Below are positions 15,545 through 21,406 of a DNA stretch of 21,945 bases, piece by piece. The number at the start of each line of letters is the position of its first letter. Positions within the stretch are counted from its first letter, which is position 1. Under the pieces are notes generated by a model. It searched no databases. It worked only from the letters and a program-made list of their open reading frames with translations, and was not told the origin of the DNA. Source of the DNA: JAMCXS01 sp964459065 (GTDB taxonomy: Bacteria > Acidobacteriota > Terriglobia > UBA7540); NCBI GenBank assembly GCA_964459065.1, contig CAYWMN010000036.1, positions 1 to 21,945 of the forward strand, in the 5' to 3' direction. The translations under genes and the position numbers were made by a program.

Positions 15545-16798
15545 CTATGCCGCCCGGGAGATGACCAGGGCGGAGTTTTTGGACCCAAAGGCAATGCAAT
15601 TGCAAACCGCGTGTTCAATGTCGAGCTGCCGCCAATGGTGGGGAACGTAATCCAGGTCGCACTCCGGGTCGGGCACATCAAGGTTGATCGTCGGAGGGAC
15701 TCGCCCGTCGCGCATCGCCAGCAGCGTTGCTGCCACGCCGGCTGCGCCGCACGCCCCCTGCGGATGCCCGATCAGCGACTTCAGCGCGGAGCAGGGGACG
15801 GCGGAGGCGCGTTTGCCGAGCGCCAGCTTGAGAGCCCGGGTTTCAATGCGGTCGTTCAGTACGGTCGAGGTGCCATGAAGATTGACGTAATCCACCTGCT
15901 CCGGACCCACGCCCGCCTCTTCCATGGCCAGCCGAATCGCGCGCGAGGGCTCTTCGCCGTCCTCGCCCAGACGCACCCGGTGAAAGGCCTCGCAGGTTGA
16001 GCCGTAGCCTGTAATTTCTCCGTAAATGTGGGCGCCCCGGGCACGCGCCCGCTCCAGATCCTCCAGCACAAACATCCAGGCTCCCTCACCCAGAACAAAG
16101 CCGTCGCGGTCCTTTGAGAAGGGCCGGGAGCCGCGCTCGGGTTCTTCGTTCCAGGAGGTGGTGATGATGCGCATCATCGTAAAGCCCTTTAGAATCAAGG
16201 GCGCCAGCGGAGCATCCGCGCCGCCGCAAATCACCGTGTCGGCCGTTCCGCACCGGATGTTCTGCGCGGCATAGCCCAGGGCGTCCGTGGACGACGTGCA
16301 GCCGGTCGAGATCAGGTGGCTGAAGCCCCGAAATCCAAAGCGCATGGAAATCTCGCTCGCCAGCGTCCCGATGGTTGCGGACGGAACCGTATAGACGCTG
16401 CATTGGCGGACGTGCCCGGAGAAGTAAAGCCCGTATTGGCGCTCGACAAACTCCTGGCCGCCTCCGCCCGAACCCAGCATCACGGCGATTTTGCGCCGTT
16501 CCTCAAGCGTCATCTGCGAGGCGTCAAGCTCGGCATCCTGGAGGGCTTCTTCGGAGGCCGCTATCGCCAGCGGCACCACGCGGCTGACGTTTGCAGCGTC
16601 CTTGGCGCTGAGGTAGCAGGCAGGATTAAAGTCGTTGATTTCCCCGGCGATTCGCACGGGAAGGGAGGAGGTGTCAAAACGCTCAATCCGCCGCACGCCG
16701 CTCGTTCCCCGCCAGGTGGCAGCCCAAAACGCTTCGCGGCCCAAGCCGTTGGGGCTTACGGCTCCAATCCCCGTCACCACAACCCTGCGTCGGTCCAC
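15545..16798 (-). CDS. Beta-ketoacyl-ACP synthase, FabF-like
   Basis: A 417-residue condensing enzyme that would join an acyl group to malonyl-ACP in the cytoplasm. The N-terminus RRVVVTGIGAVSPNGLG is typical. Catalytic residues are intact: Cys167 in STGCTSS, His308 in NLHGTSTVLND, Lys340 and His345 in ALKSLIGHPQGACG, close to C163/H303/K335/H340 of E. coli FabF. The C-terminal loop reads AFGSKNS instead of the usual FGFGGTN, so it is probably a specialised paralogue rather than housekeeping FabF. The GTG at 16798 is preferred because GGAAAGGA lies 4 bases upstream; a TTG at 16855 would add 19 residues before the domain. No acyl carrier protein, ketoreductase or dehydratase accompanies it, so a carrier protein must come from elsewhere. 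First gene of the set with the methyltransferase and flavoprotein. Confidence 0.92.
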   Translation of the reverse strand: MDRRRVVVTGIGAVSPNGLGREAFWAATWRGTSGVRRIERFDTSSLPVRIAGEINDFNPACYLSAKDAANVSRVVPLAIAASEEALQDAELDASQMTLEERRKIAVMLGSGGGGQEFVERQYGLYFSGHVRQCSVYTVPSATIGTLASEISMRFGFRGFSHLISTGCTSSTDALGYAAQNIRCGTADTVICGGADAPLAPLILKGFTMMRIITTSWNEEPERGSRPFSKDRDGFVLGEGAWMFVLEDLERARARGAHIYGEITGYGSTCEAFHRVRLGEDGEEPSRAIRLAMEEAGVGPEQVDYVNLHGTSTVLNDRIETRALKLALGKRASAVPCSALKSLIGHPQGACGAAGVAATLLAMRDGRVPPTINLDVPDPECDLDYVPHHWRQLDIEHAVCNCIAFGSKNSALVISRAA

Positions 16799-16871
16799 TG
16801 GGTCCTTTCCGGAACAGGTTTCTGTTTCTCTTTGCAACGCACGGGCGCTTTTCAAAGGGCGATCGCGGCTG

Positions 16872-16906
16872 CCCGGCTTCCGGGATCCGCCGTTTTCGTG
16901 CGGATC
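16872..16906 (-). other. Hairpins between the YceI and ketosynthase genes
   Basis: Two adjacent inverted repeats, CCCGG-CTT-CCGGG (16872-16884) and GATCCGC/GCGGATC (16884-16890 and 16900-16906, 9-base loop), lie in the gap after the YceI stop. No T-tract follows on the minus strand, so they could attenuate or process a shared transcript rather than end it. Confidence 0.35.
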
Positions 16907-16933
16907 GCGAGCTTGGAATGGGGGCGAAAATCT

Positions 16934-17569
16934 TTATCGGTTCCGTTTCAAGGTGATATCGTAAGTGACTGCAAATACGTTCTTCACCTGATAAGCCCCA
17001 AGCGCCGTGCTAAAAGGTTTGATGTTGAAATCGCGTAAGTGGAGGTTTGCCTTTCCGCGGACTCGTAATTGATTCCCGTCTTCCTGGCAGTCCAGGGGGA
17101 ATTCCACTTGCCGGGTAACGCCATGCAGGGTCACGTTTGCCAGCAGACGCCACTGTTCCGCCTGGCGGCCGGGCACAATGGAAGACGATTGCAGCTTGAT
17201 GGAAGGATAACGCTTTACGTCGAGTTGTGTCGGACCGAGTAATATATCCGCCACTTCGCGGCGGTCGGACTCCGAAGCCCCAGGGTCCAACACTTTCAGG
17301 GAGGTTGCATCTCCCAGCATGCGAACCCACCACGGTTTGTCCGCTGACAATTCCGCCGCGCCGCTGAAATGGGTGAGCGAAATCAAATGGTTGCTCCCGA
17401 GCATGCTCAAGAACCCACTCCGAAACAGATGAATTTCAACGTGGCTGGCTTTTGTGTCAACCTGATAAGCGCCCTGGGCCTGAGCCGCCAGCTTCACCGG
17501 CCATGCCACGGCCAGCAATAGGATCGAAACCAAGGCCCCTTGCCGTGCTCCCAGGGAGTAGCGCGACAT
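16934..17569 (-). CDS. Secreted YceI-family lipid-binding protein
   Basis: A 211-residue exported protein with a cleavable signal peptide (about 1-32; hydrophobic core VSILLLAVAW, small residues at AAQAQG) followed by a YceI-type lipocalin-like barrel: YQVDTKASHVEIHLFRSG near the mature N-terminus, later TLHGVTRQVEFPL and LHLRDFNIKP. YceI proteins of known structure bind polyprenyl or other long lipids in the periplasm; the ligand here is unknown. The ATG at 17569 is chosen because the signal peptide starts there; longer in-frame starts add a basic stretch that fits no domain. The gene precedes the ketosynthase by 135 bases on the same strand and diverges from the VOC gene. Confidence 0.87.
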   Translation of the reverse strand: MSRYSLGARQGALVSILLLAVAWPVKLAAQAQGAYQVDTKASHVEIHLFRSGFLSMLGSNHLISLTHFSGAAELSADKPWWVRMLGDATSLKVLDPGASESDRREVADILLGPTQLDVKRYPSIKLQSSSIVPGRQAEQWRLLANVTLHGVTRQVEFPLDCQEDGNQLRVRGKANLHLRDFNIKPFSTALGAYQVKNVFAVTYDITLKRNR

Positions 17570-18000
17570 AAAACTCAGGTTGTGAAAAAGGCCGAAGCTA
17601 AAACGCCGCCGGCCGCGATACCGTTCACCCGGAACGAAAGGCCTCGTTGGATATGTTTTCAATCGGTGACCCACCCCGACGCTTATTAAACCGTCAAAAA
17701 CTCTTTTCTGCACCCTCTGGCTAGGCCCTATGTTACTGGTTAGCGGGAGCTAAATCAACGGTCGGCCGGCAGAAAACCTGGATGGAGCAGTGAGGAGCTT
17801 CTCTTTCAAAGGCTTATCCTTTCCGTCCGGAGCTGCGGCCCGGCCTGCCGGATCTTTCCGGGAGCGGCTCCGGACGCAGCGTGCTGCCGGGTAGCCCGCA
17901 GGCTTCCCCCAGGGAAATTTTTCCGGGCCCTCGCAAGTTGGGATAGACTGTTCCGTGGCTTTGCCGGACCAATACAAAACGTTTTCAGGAGGAGGCAACC
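17570..18000. promoter_or_regulatory. Divergent intergenic region with a long GC-rich hairpin in front of the VOC gene
   Basis: These 431 bases hold no credible gene. The half next to the VOC gene contains a perfect 9-bp repeat, GTCCGGAGC (17825-17833) and GCTCCGGAC (17867-17875), enclosing a smaller CCGG/CCGG stem. The VOC ribosome site is exceptionally strong, AGGAGGAGG at 17987-17995. Promoters for both genes should lie here, but I found no convincing -35/-10 pair on either strand. Confidence 0.5.
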
Positions 18001-18495
18001 ATGGAGCACATCGTGGAGAAGCTGGTTCAGGATTTCGAAAAAGGCGGCATCACCCGCCGGCAATTAATTAAGAGTCTGACCGTTGCCGTCACGGCTGCGG
18101 CAGCCGGCGCCACCACCGCCGGAGCGGCCGCAACCGGCGACCCCGCCTTCAAGGCTGTGGCCATCAATCACATTTCCTACCGCGTCCCCGATTATGCCAA
18201 GACCCGGGACTTCTACGTCAAGCTGTTCGGGATGAAGGTCAGGCACGATACCGGAAAAGAATGTGCTCTGGTGTTCGGCCCCAATGACACGGTCTTGATC
18301 CCGCGGAACTATCCGACGCGGAAGGCGTATGTCGATCACATCGGGTATACGATCGCGCATTTCGACAGGAAAAAAGTCGAAGAGAAACTGAAGAGCCTGG
18401 GCCTGCATACCACGCCGGACGGCGATATCAGTTTCCACGTTCACGATCCGAACGGCTTTGACGTGCAGATCTGCAGTGAAGAGATGAAACCCTAA
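18001..18495 (+). CDS. Exported VOC-superfamily (glyoxalase/bleomycin-resistance-like) protein with a Tat-type signal
   Basis: 164 residues. The N-terminus carries a twin-arginine motif TRRQLIK (Arg19-Arg20) followed by a hydrophobic, Ala-rich stretch (about 25-45), suggesting export through Tat in folded form. Residues about 54-160 form one VOC domain: INHISYRVPDYAKTRDFYVKLFG at the first module and VDHIGYTIAHFDRKKVEEKLK at the second, ending HVHDPNGFDVQIC. Two candidate metal His are His57 and His113; the position where many VOC enzymes have the last Glu ligand is Gln157, so catalysis is uncertain. No resistance or dioxygenase substrate can be named. The ATG at 18001 sits 5 bases after AGGAGGAGG. 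Stands alone between divergent yceI and the convergent sulfur operon. Confidence 0.85.
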   Translation: MEHIVEKLVQDFEKGGITRRQLIKSLTVAVTAAAAGATTAGAAATGDPAFKAVAINHISYRVPDYAKTRDFYVKLFGMKVRHDTGKECALVFGPNDTVLIPRNYPTRKAYVDHIGYTIAHFDRKKVEEKLKSLGLHTTPDGDISFHVHDPNGFDVQICSEEMKP

Positions 18496-18513
18496 GCAGA
18501 GGACGCGTTGCAA

Positions 18514-18569
18514 GGGATCAGCGCCGCGCAGCTGGCGCCGGTCCCTGCGGTTTGGCGGTTCAGCCGCAG
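18514..18569. terminator. Tandem hairpins between convergent genes
   Basis: Two GC-rich hairpins: GGGA-tca-GCGCC pairing with GGCGC-cgg-TCCC (18514-18545, symmetrical internal loop), then CTGCGG/CCGCAG (18545-18550 and 18564-18569). They lie between the VOC stop and the DsrE2 stop. No T-tract is present on either strand, so they may be weak bidirectional terminators. Confidence 0.35.
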
Positions 18570-18632
18570 AGAATGAAACCCGTTGGCGTCAAAAGGTGCC
18601 GGTTCACAAGTAAGATTGGATTGCCGGCCCGG

Positions 18633-19214
18633 TCAAATAAACAGGCTGGTTCTCGACTTCAGTGAATCCGCCAGGAAGCTCGCCACCCCGCCGCATTCGA
18701 GGCCCTCGGCAAGTTCGGCCTGCCGGATGCCCATGACATCCCGCGACATCTCGCAGGCAATGGTGCGCACGCCCAGATCGCGTGCCAGCGCGATCATGTC
18801 CTCGAGGGAGCTGACGTTTTTCTCCTTCATCATGGACCGCAGCATTTTGGCGCCGACGCCGAAGTAATTCATCTTGGAGACGGGAAGATCGAGGCTCGAA
18901 GCGGGTGACATCATCGCCATCATTTTCTGGGCGAGGGTCTTGCCGGAGAGTTCCGTATTCTTCTTGAGAACGCTCAGTCCCCAGAAGGTGAAAAACATAC
19001 TGACCTGCTGCCCCATGGCGGCGGCGCCTGTGGCGATCACGAAGGCTGCCAGCACGCGGTCCAGGTCTGCTGAGAAGACCACAATCGCCACTCGGTCTTC
19101 CGGCGCGCGCTCCTCAAGGTCCGCTAGACGCCGGGTGAGTTCCTGGACTTTTTCTTCGAGCGCCTGAACGCGGGAAGAGTTTGAGTCCGATCGCATATCA
19201 AGGCTCATCCCCAT
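18633..19214 (-). CDS. DsrE2-like sulfur-transfer protein (DsrE/DsrF/DrsH family)
   Basis: 193 residues. A charged coiled coil (about 14-37) precedes a DsrE-like domain starting RVAIVVFSADLDRVLAAFVIA, with the hallmark hydrophobic segment SMFFTFWGL (72-80) and the conserved Cys154 in ACEMSRDVMGI, the position of the reactive persulfide-carrying Cys of DsrE2 proteins. DsrE2 accepts sulfane sulfur from TusA or rhodanese at or near the membrane in sulfur-metabolising bacteria. The ATG at 19214 has AGAGGTG about 4 bases upstream. It starts 12 bases after the TusA stop and is the last gene of the sulfur-transfer operon. A second Cys at 174 might take part but is not a known ligand. Confidence 0.9.
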   Translation of the reverse strand: MGMSLDMRSDSNSSRVQALEEKVQELTRRLADLEERAPEDRVAIVVFSADLDRVLAAFVIATGAAAMGQQVSMFFTFWGLSVLKKNTELSGKTLAQKMMAMMSPASSLDLPVSKMNYFGVGAKMLRSMMKEKNVSSLEDMIALARDLGVRTIACEMSRDVMGIRQAELAEGLECGGVASFLADSLKSRTSLFI

Positions 19215-19226
19215 CGGTACACCTCT

Positions 19227-19478
19227 TTAGACGGTTCGTTTGACGTAATGGACAAAAACGTCGCTGCCGTCCAGCGATTCGGTTTCCTGGGCAATCAATT
19301 CCACGTTTTTGGCGATCTTGGCCCAGCCCTGAAAGTCGGCGATCGAGCCCCGGTCCGTGGCCACAATCTTGAGCACCTGGCCGGGATCGAGGTTTCCGAT
19401 TTCTTTCCGCGCGTTCACCAAAGGCATGGGGCAATTGAGGCCGCGGGCGTCGAGCAGTTTGTCAAAAGTTGTACTCAT
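19227..19478 (-). CDS. tusA: TusA-family sulfur carrier protein
   Basis: 83 residues with the TusA signature: LDARGLNCPMPLVNARKEIG, where Cys16 in CPxP carries the persulfide. Such proteins relay sulfane sulfur in the cytoplasm between rhodaneses, DsrE-type proteins and acceptor enzymes. The ATG at 19478 overlaps the stop of the upstream rhodanese-MBL gene as ATGA and has GGAGA 7 bases upstream, which decides the start over a TTG at 19496. The setting with rhodanese and DsrE2 suggests sulfur oxidation or persulfide handling rather than the tRNA-thiolation role of E. coli TusA, whose TusBCD partners are not seen. Confidence 0.93.
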   Translation of the reverse strand: MSTTFDKLLDARGLNCPMPLVNARKEIGNLDPGQVLKIVATDRGSIADFQGWAKIAKNVELIAQETESLDGSDVFVHYVKRTV

Positions 19479-20704
19479 TGTGTTTCTCCATTGCAAGTCT
19501 TGTTGGCTTCGGAAAGGGCGCAGACGTTTTTGCCCAATTCGAGCTCTGAGGCTTGATCTTCCGAAGGCGTCAGCAACCCGGCGTTCACCCTCTTGATGTC
19601 AACGTACTCAGCGGAAAACGGGGGAAGGTTTCGAAGCAGGTAGCCCACAAAGTCTTCCTCGGTTTCGCGCTCCAGAACCTGCAGCCCGTGGTTGCGCTGT
19701 TTGAGGTCATTGATCGTTGCCGCAAATAAACCCGTTTCGTTTTGCTCCGCGAGATGGCTGAAGTGCCCCGGCAACACCGCCATGCTTCCGGGAAGCTCCA
19801 GCAGCTTGCGGAGTGAGCGCGTGTGCAGAAGCGCCCAGGTTTCCGCTTTCCCGCCCAGGTCCGGCCGTGCAATCGAACCGATGCAAATGCTGTCGCCTGT
19901 GAAGAGATACCGATCGTCCATCCGCAGGGCGACCAGTCCGAGCGTGTGCCCGGGAATGTGCACCGCCTCTAATCCGATCTTCCCTACCGTGAAAACCTGG
20001 CCGTCCCGAATCGGCTGGTAAGGAATCTTTGCGGGGAGCACGTCGATCGGATGAATGGCGTCGTAGGGATGGAGGTAGTACGGAACGCCTGCCTGGGAGG
20101 CAAGGGCAAATCCTCCGCTGATGTGGTCCGCGTGGCCGTGCGTGTCAATCACCCCTTCGATCTTGAAACCCTTGCTGCGGGCCAGGTCCAGATAGGGGTG
20201 AAGGTGCCGCAGCGGATCAATCACCAGCGCTTTCCCTTCGCTGGCAACCACGTAGCTCAGGCAGCCGCGCGCCGGCCGGCTCACCTGGTAAACAGCCAGA
20301 GCCGGAGTCTCGACAACGGCCAGGGCTGCATAGTGTTCGCCCCAGGCCTTCATGCCGCCTTTGAGATTGGCGCTTTCATATCCAAGGCGGCGAAGTCCCT
20401 GCGCGACGTATTCTGAAGTGTCGCCTTTGGCGCAGACACACAAAATCATTCCGGCCCGGGGAAGCTGGCCGGCAAGGTGCTGCTCAACGCAGGCAACAAC
20501 CGAATCCACCATTTCGTCCTGGCCGCCAAGCTCCAGCATTTCAAAATAAGGGACATTGAGAGCCGGCAAGGCCTGTGTCCCTTCCAGGCGGAACTTTGCA
20601 AACTCCTCCCGGTTGCGCACATCGAGCACAAAAAAACTGTGCCCGTCTTCGAGGCGCACCTGTAGGTTGGCAGGGGCCCAAACGGACTCAACATGGGTTG
20701 TCAT
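19475..20704 (-). CDS. Rhodanese-metallo-beta-lactamase fusion, probable persulfide dioxygenase/sulfurtransferase
   Basis: 409 residues. The N-terminal rhodanese domain (about 8-130) has the active-site loop CAKGDTS with Cys91 and ends NLKGGMKAWGEHY. The MBL domain (about 135-365) has THGHADH (His189, His191, Asp193, His194), HIPGHT (His253), TGDS (Asp271) and PGHFSH (His314), the full glyoxalase-II/ETHE1 ligand set; GDSICIGSIARPDLGG resembles the persulfide-dioxygenase stretch. ETHE1-type enzymes oxidise glutathione persulfide to sulfite with one Fe (two His, one Asp). The well-known fusions place MBL first and rhodanese last; here the order is reversed. The C-terminal 45 residues, with two Cys, are unassigned. 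The ATG at 20704 is preferred over TTG at 20713; the ribosome site is poor and the leader may be very short. Start of the operon with TusA (ATGA overlap) and DsrE2. Substrate is inferred. Confidence 0.9.
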   Translation of the reverse strand: MTTHVESVWAPANLQVRLEDGHSFFVLDVRNREEFAKFRLEGTQALPALNVPYFEMLELGGQDEMVDSVVACVEQHLAGQLPRAGMILCVCAKGDTSEYVAQGLRRLGYESANLKGGMKAWGEHYAALAVVETPALAVYQVSRPARGCLSYVVASEGKALVIDPLRHLHPYLDLARSKGFKIEGVIDTHGHADHISGGFALASQAGVPYYLHPYDAIHPIDVLPAKIPYQPIRDGQVFTVGKIGLEAVHIPGHTLGLVALRMDDRYLFTGDSICIGSIARPDLGGKAETWALLHTRSLRKLLELPGSMAVLPGHFSHLAEQNETGLFAATINDLKQRNHGLQVLERETEEDFVGYLLRNLPPFSAEYVDIKRVNAGLLTPSEDQASELELGKNVCALSEANKTCNGETQ

Positions 20705-20722
20705 GGTGCCCAACTATTGCAA

Positions 20723-20758
20723 CGATTATATGCCCAAGGGTACGTGAGGCGATTATAT
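20723..20758 (-). promoter_or_regulatory. Promoter region of the sulfur-transfer operon with two 9-base direct repeats
   Basis: The plus-strand word CGATTATAT occurs at 20723-20731 and again at 20750-20758, 27 bases apart. Read on the minus strand each contains a perfect TATAAT. The proximal one (20730-20725) would start transcription near 20718, only about 14 bases before the ATG; the distal one near 20745. Clear -35 boxes are lacking, which could mean an activator is needed or that the repeats are an operator. Confidence 0.45.
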
Positions 20759-20798
20759 ACCAAGAACCGCATCTTTACAGCGTATGAGTTTGATATTT

Positions 20799-20823
20799 CC
20801 TGGCCTGAATGGCCGGGCTTTTT
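20799..20823 (+). terminator. Terminator-like hairpin upstream of the small-protein gene
   Basis: CCTGGCC (20799-20805), loop TGAAT, GGCCGGG (20811-20817) forms seven pairs including one G-T, followed by CTTTTT. On the plus strand it has no gene to terminate, since the upstream gene is divergent. It may insulate the next gene from readthrough or stop transcription from a plus-strand start in the spacer. Confidence 0.5.
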
Positions 20824-20851
20824 GACTTTCCGCTGGTATCCTTTGTGATAT
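20822..20851 (+). promoter_or_regulatory. Possible promoter of the small-protein gene
   Basis: TTGACT (20822-20827, 5 of 6 consensus), 18-base spacer, then TGATAT (20846-20851, weak). The -35 box overlaps the T-tract of the hairpin just upstream. Transcription would start near 20858, leaving a leader of about 100 bases. Confidence 0.4.
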
Positions 20852-20960
20852 GCTTCCCCGTGGGGCGATTGGGCATTTCCAACCTAACCAGAGGGGTATT
20901 CCCCCGGCGCGAGTTGCCGCTCAGGGGGTGACTCCGCTATTTCATTTTGGAGCGAAAACC

Positions 20961-21266
20961 ATGCAAATGCTTTTGAAGGTCAAGTTTCCTGTTGATCCCT
21001 TCAACGCTGCGGTGCGGGACGGCAGCGTGGGCAAAAAGATCCAGAGTATTCTTGAAGACACCAAGCCTGAGGCTGTTTATTTTACGGAGATTGATGGGCA
21101 GCGGGGCGTCATCATGATCGTTAATTTGGAAGACCCCTCCAAAGTTCCGGCACTCGCCGAACCGTGGTTTTTGCAGTTCAAAGCCGACTGCAGTTTCCAC
21201 ATTGTGATGACGCCCGAGGTCCTGGCCAAAGCGGGCCTGGATGCTCTCGGCAAAAAGTGGGCCTAG
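20961..21266 (+). CDS. Small uncharacterised protein, probable ferredoxin-like alpha/beta fold (DUF3303-like)
   Basis: 101 residues, no signal peptide or membrane segment, so cytoplasmic. The pattern of strand-helix-strand (MQMLLKVKFPVDPFNAAV, PEAVYFTEIDGQRGVIMIVN, KADCSFHIVMTPEVLAKAG) suggests a dimeric alpha/beta-barrel protein; I recall similar short proteins annotated as DUF3303-like or, doubtfully, as pantothenate synthetase. No catalytic motif is evident and no function is assigned. The ATG at 20961 has TTGGAGCG about 6 bases upstream; an in-frame ATG at 20850 adds 37 residues that look non-coding and sits at the candidate promoter. It is followed 140 bases later by the NmrA-like gene on the same strand. 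Confidence 0.75.
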   Translation: MQMLLKVKFPVDPFNAAVRDGSVGKKIQSILEDTKPEAVYFTEIDGQRGVIMIVNLEDPSKVPALAEPWFLQFKADCSFHIVMTPEVLAKAGLDALGKKWA

Positions 21267-21406
21267 TCCCAACGGATTGAACAACGGCTACCCGTCCTGC
21301 CGTCCGCGCGCGGCCCCACCGGAGTTGCGCCTGCACAAGGTTGTTGGTGCGACGGCAGCGGGTGGTTTTTCACGGCGCATTCTTAATTCCCACAGGGAGG
21401 TTCGTG

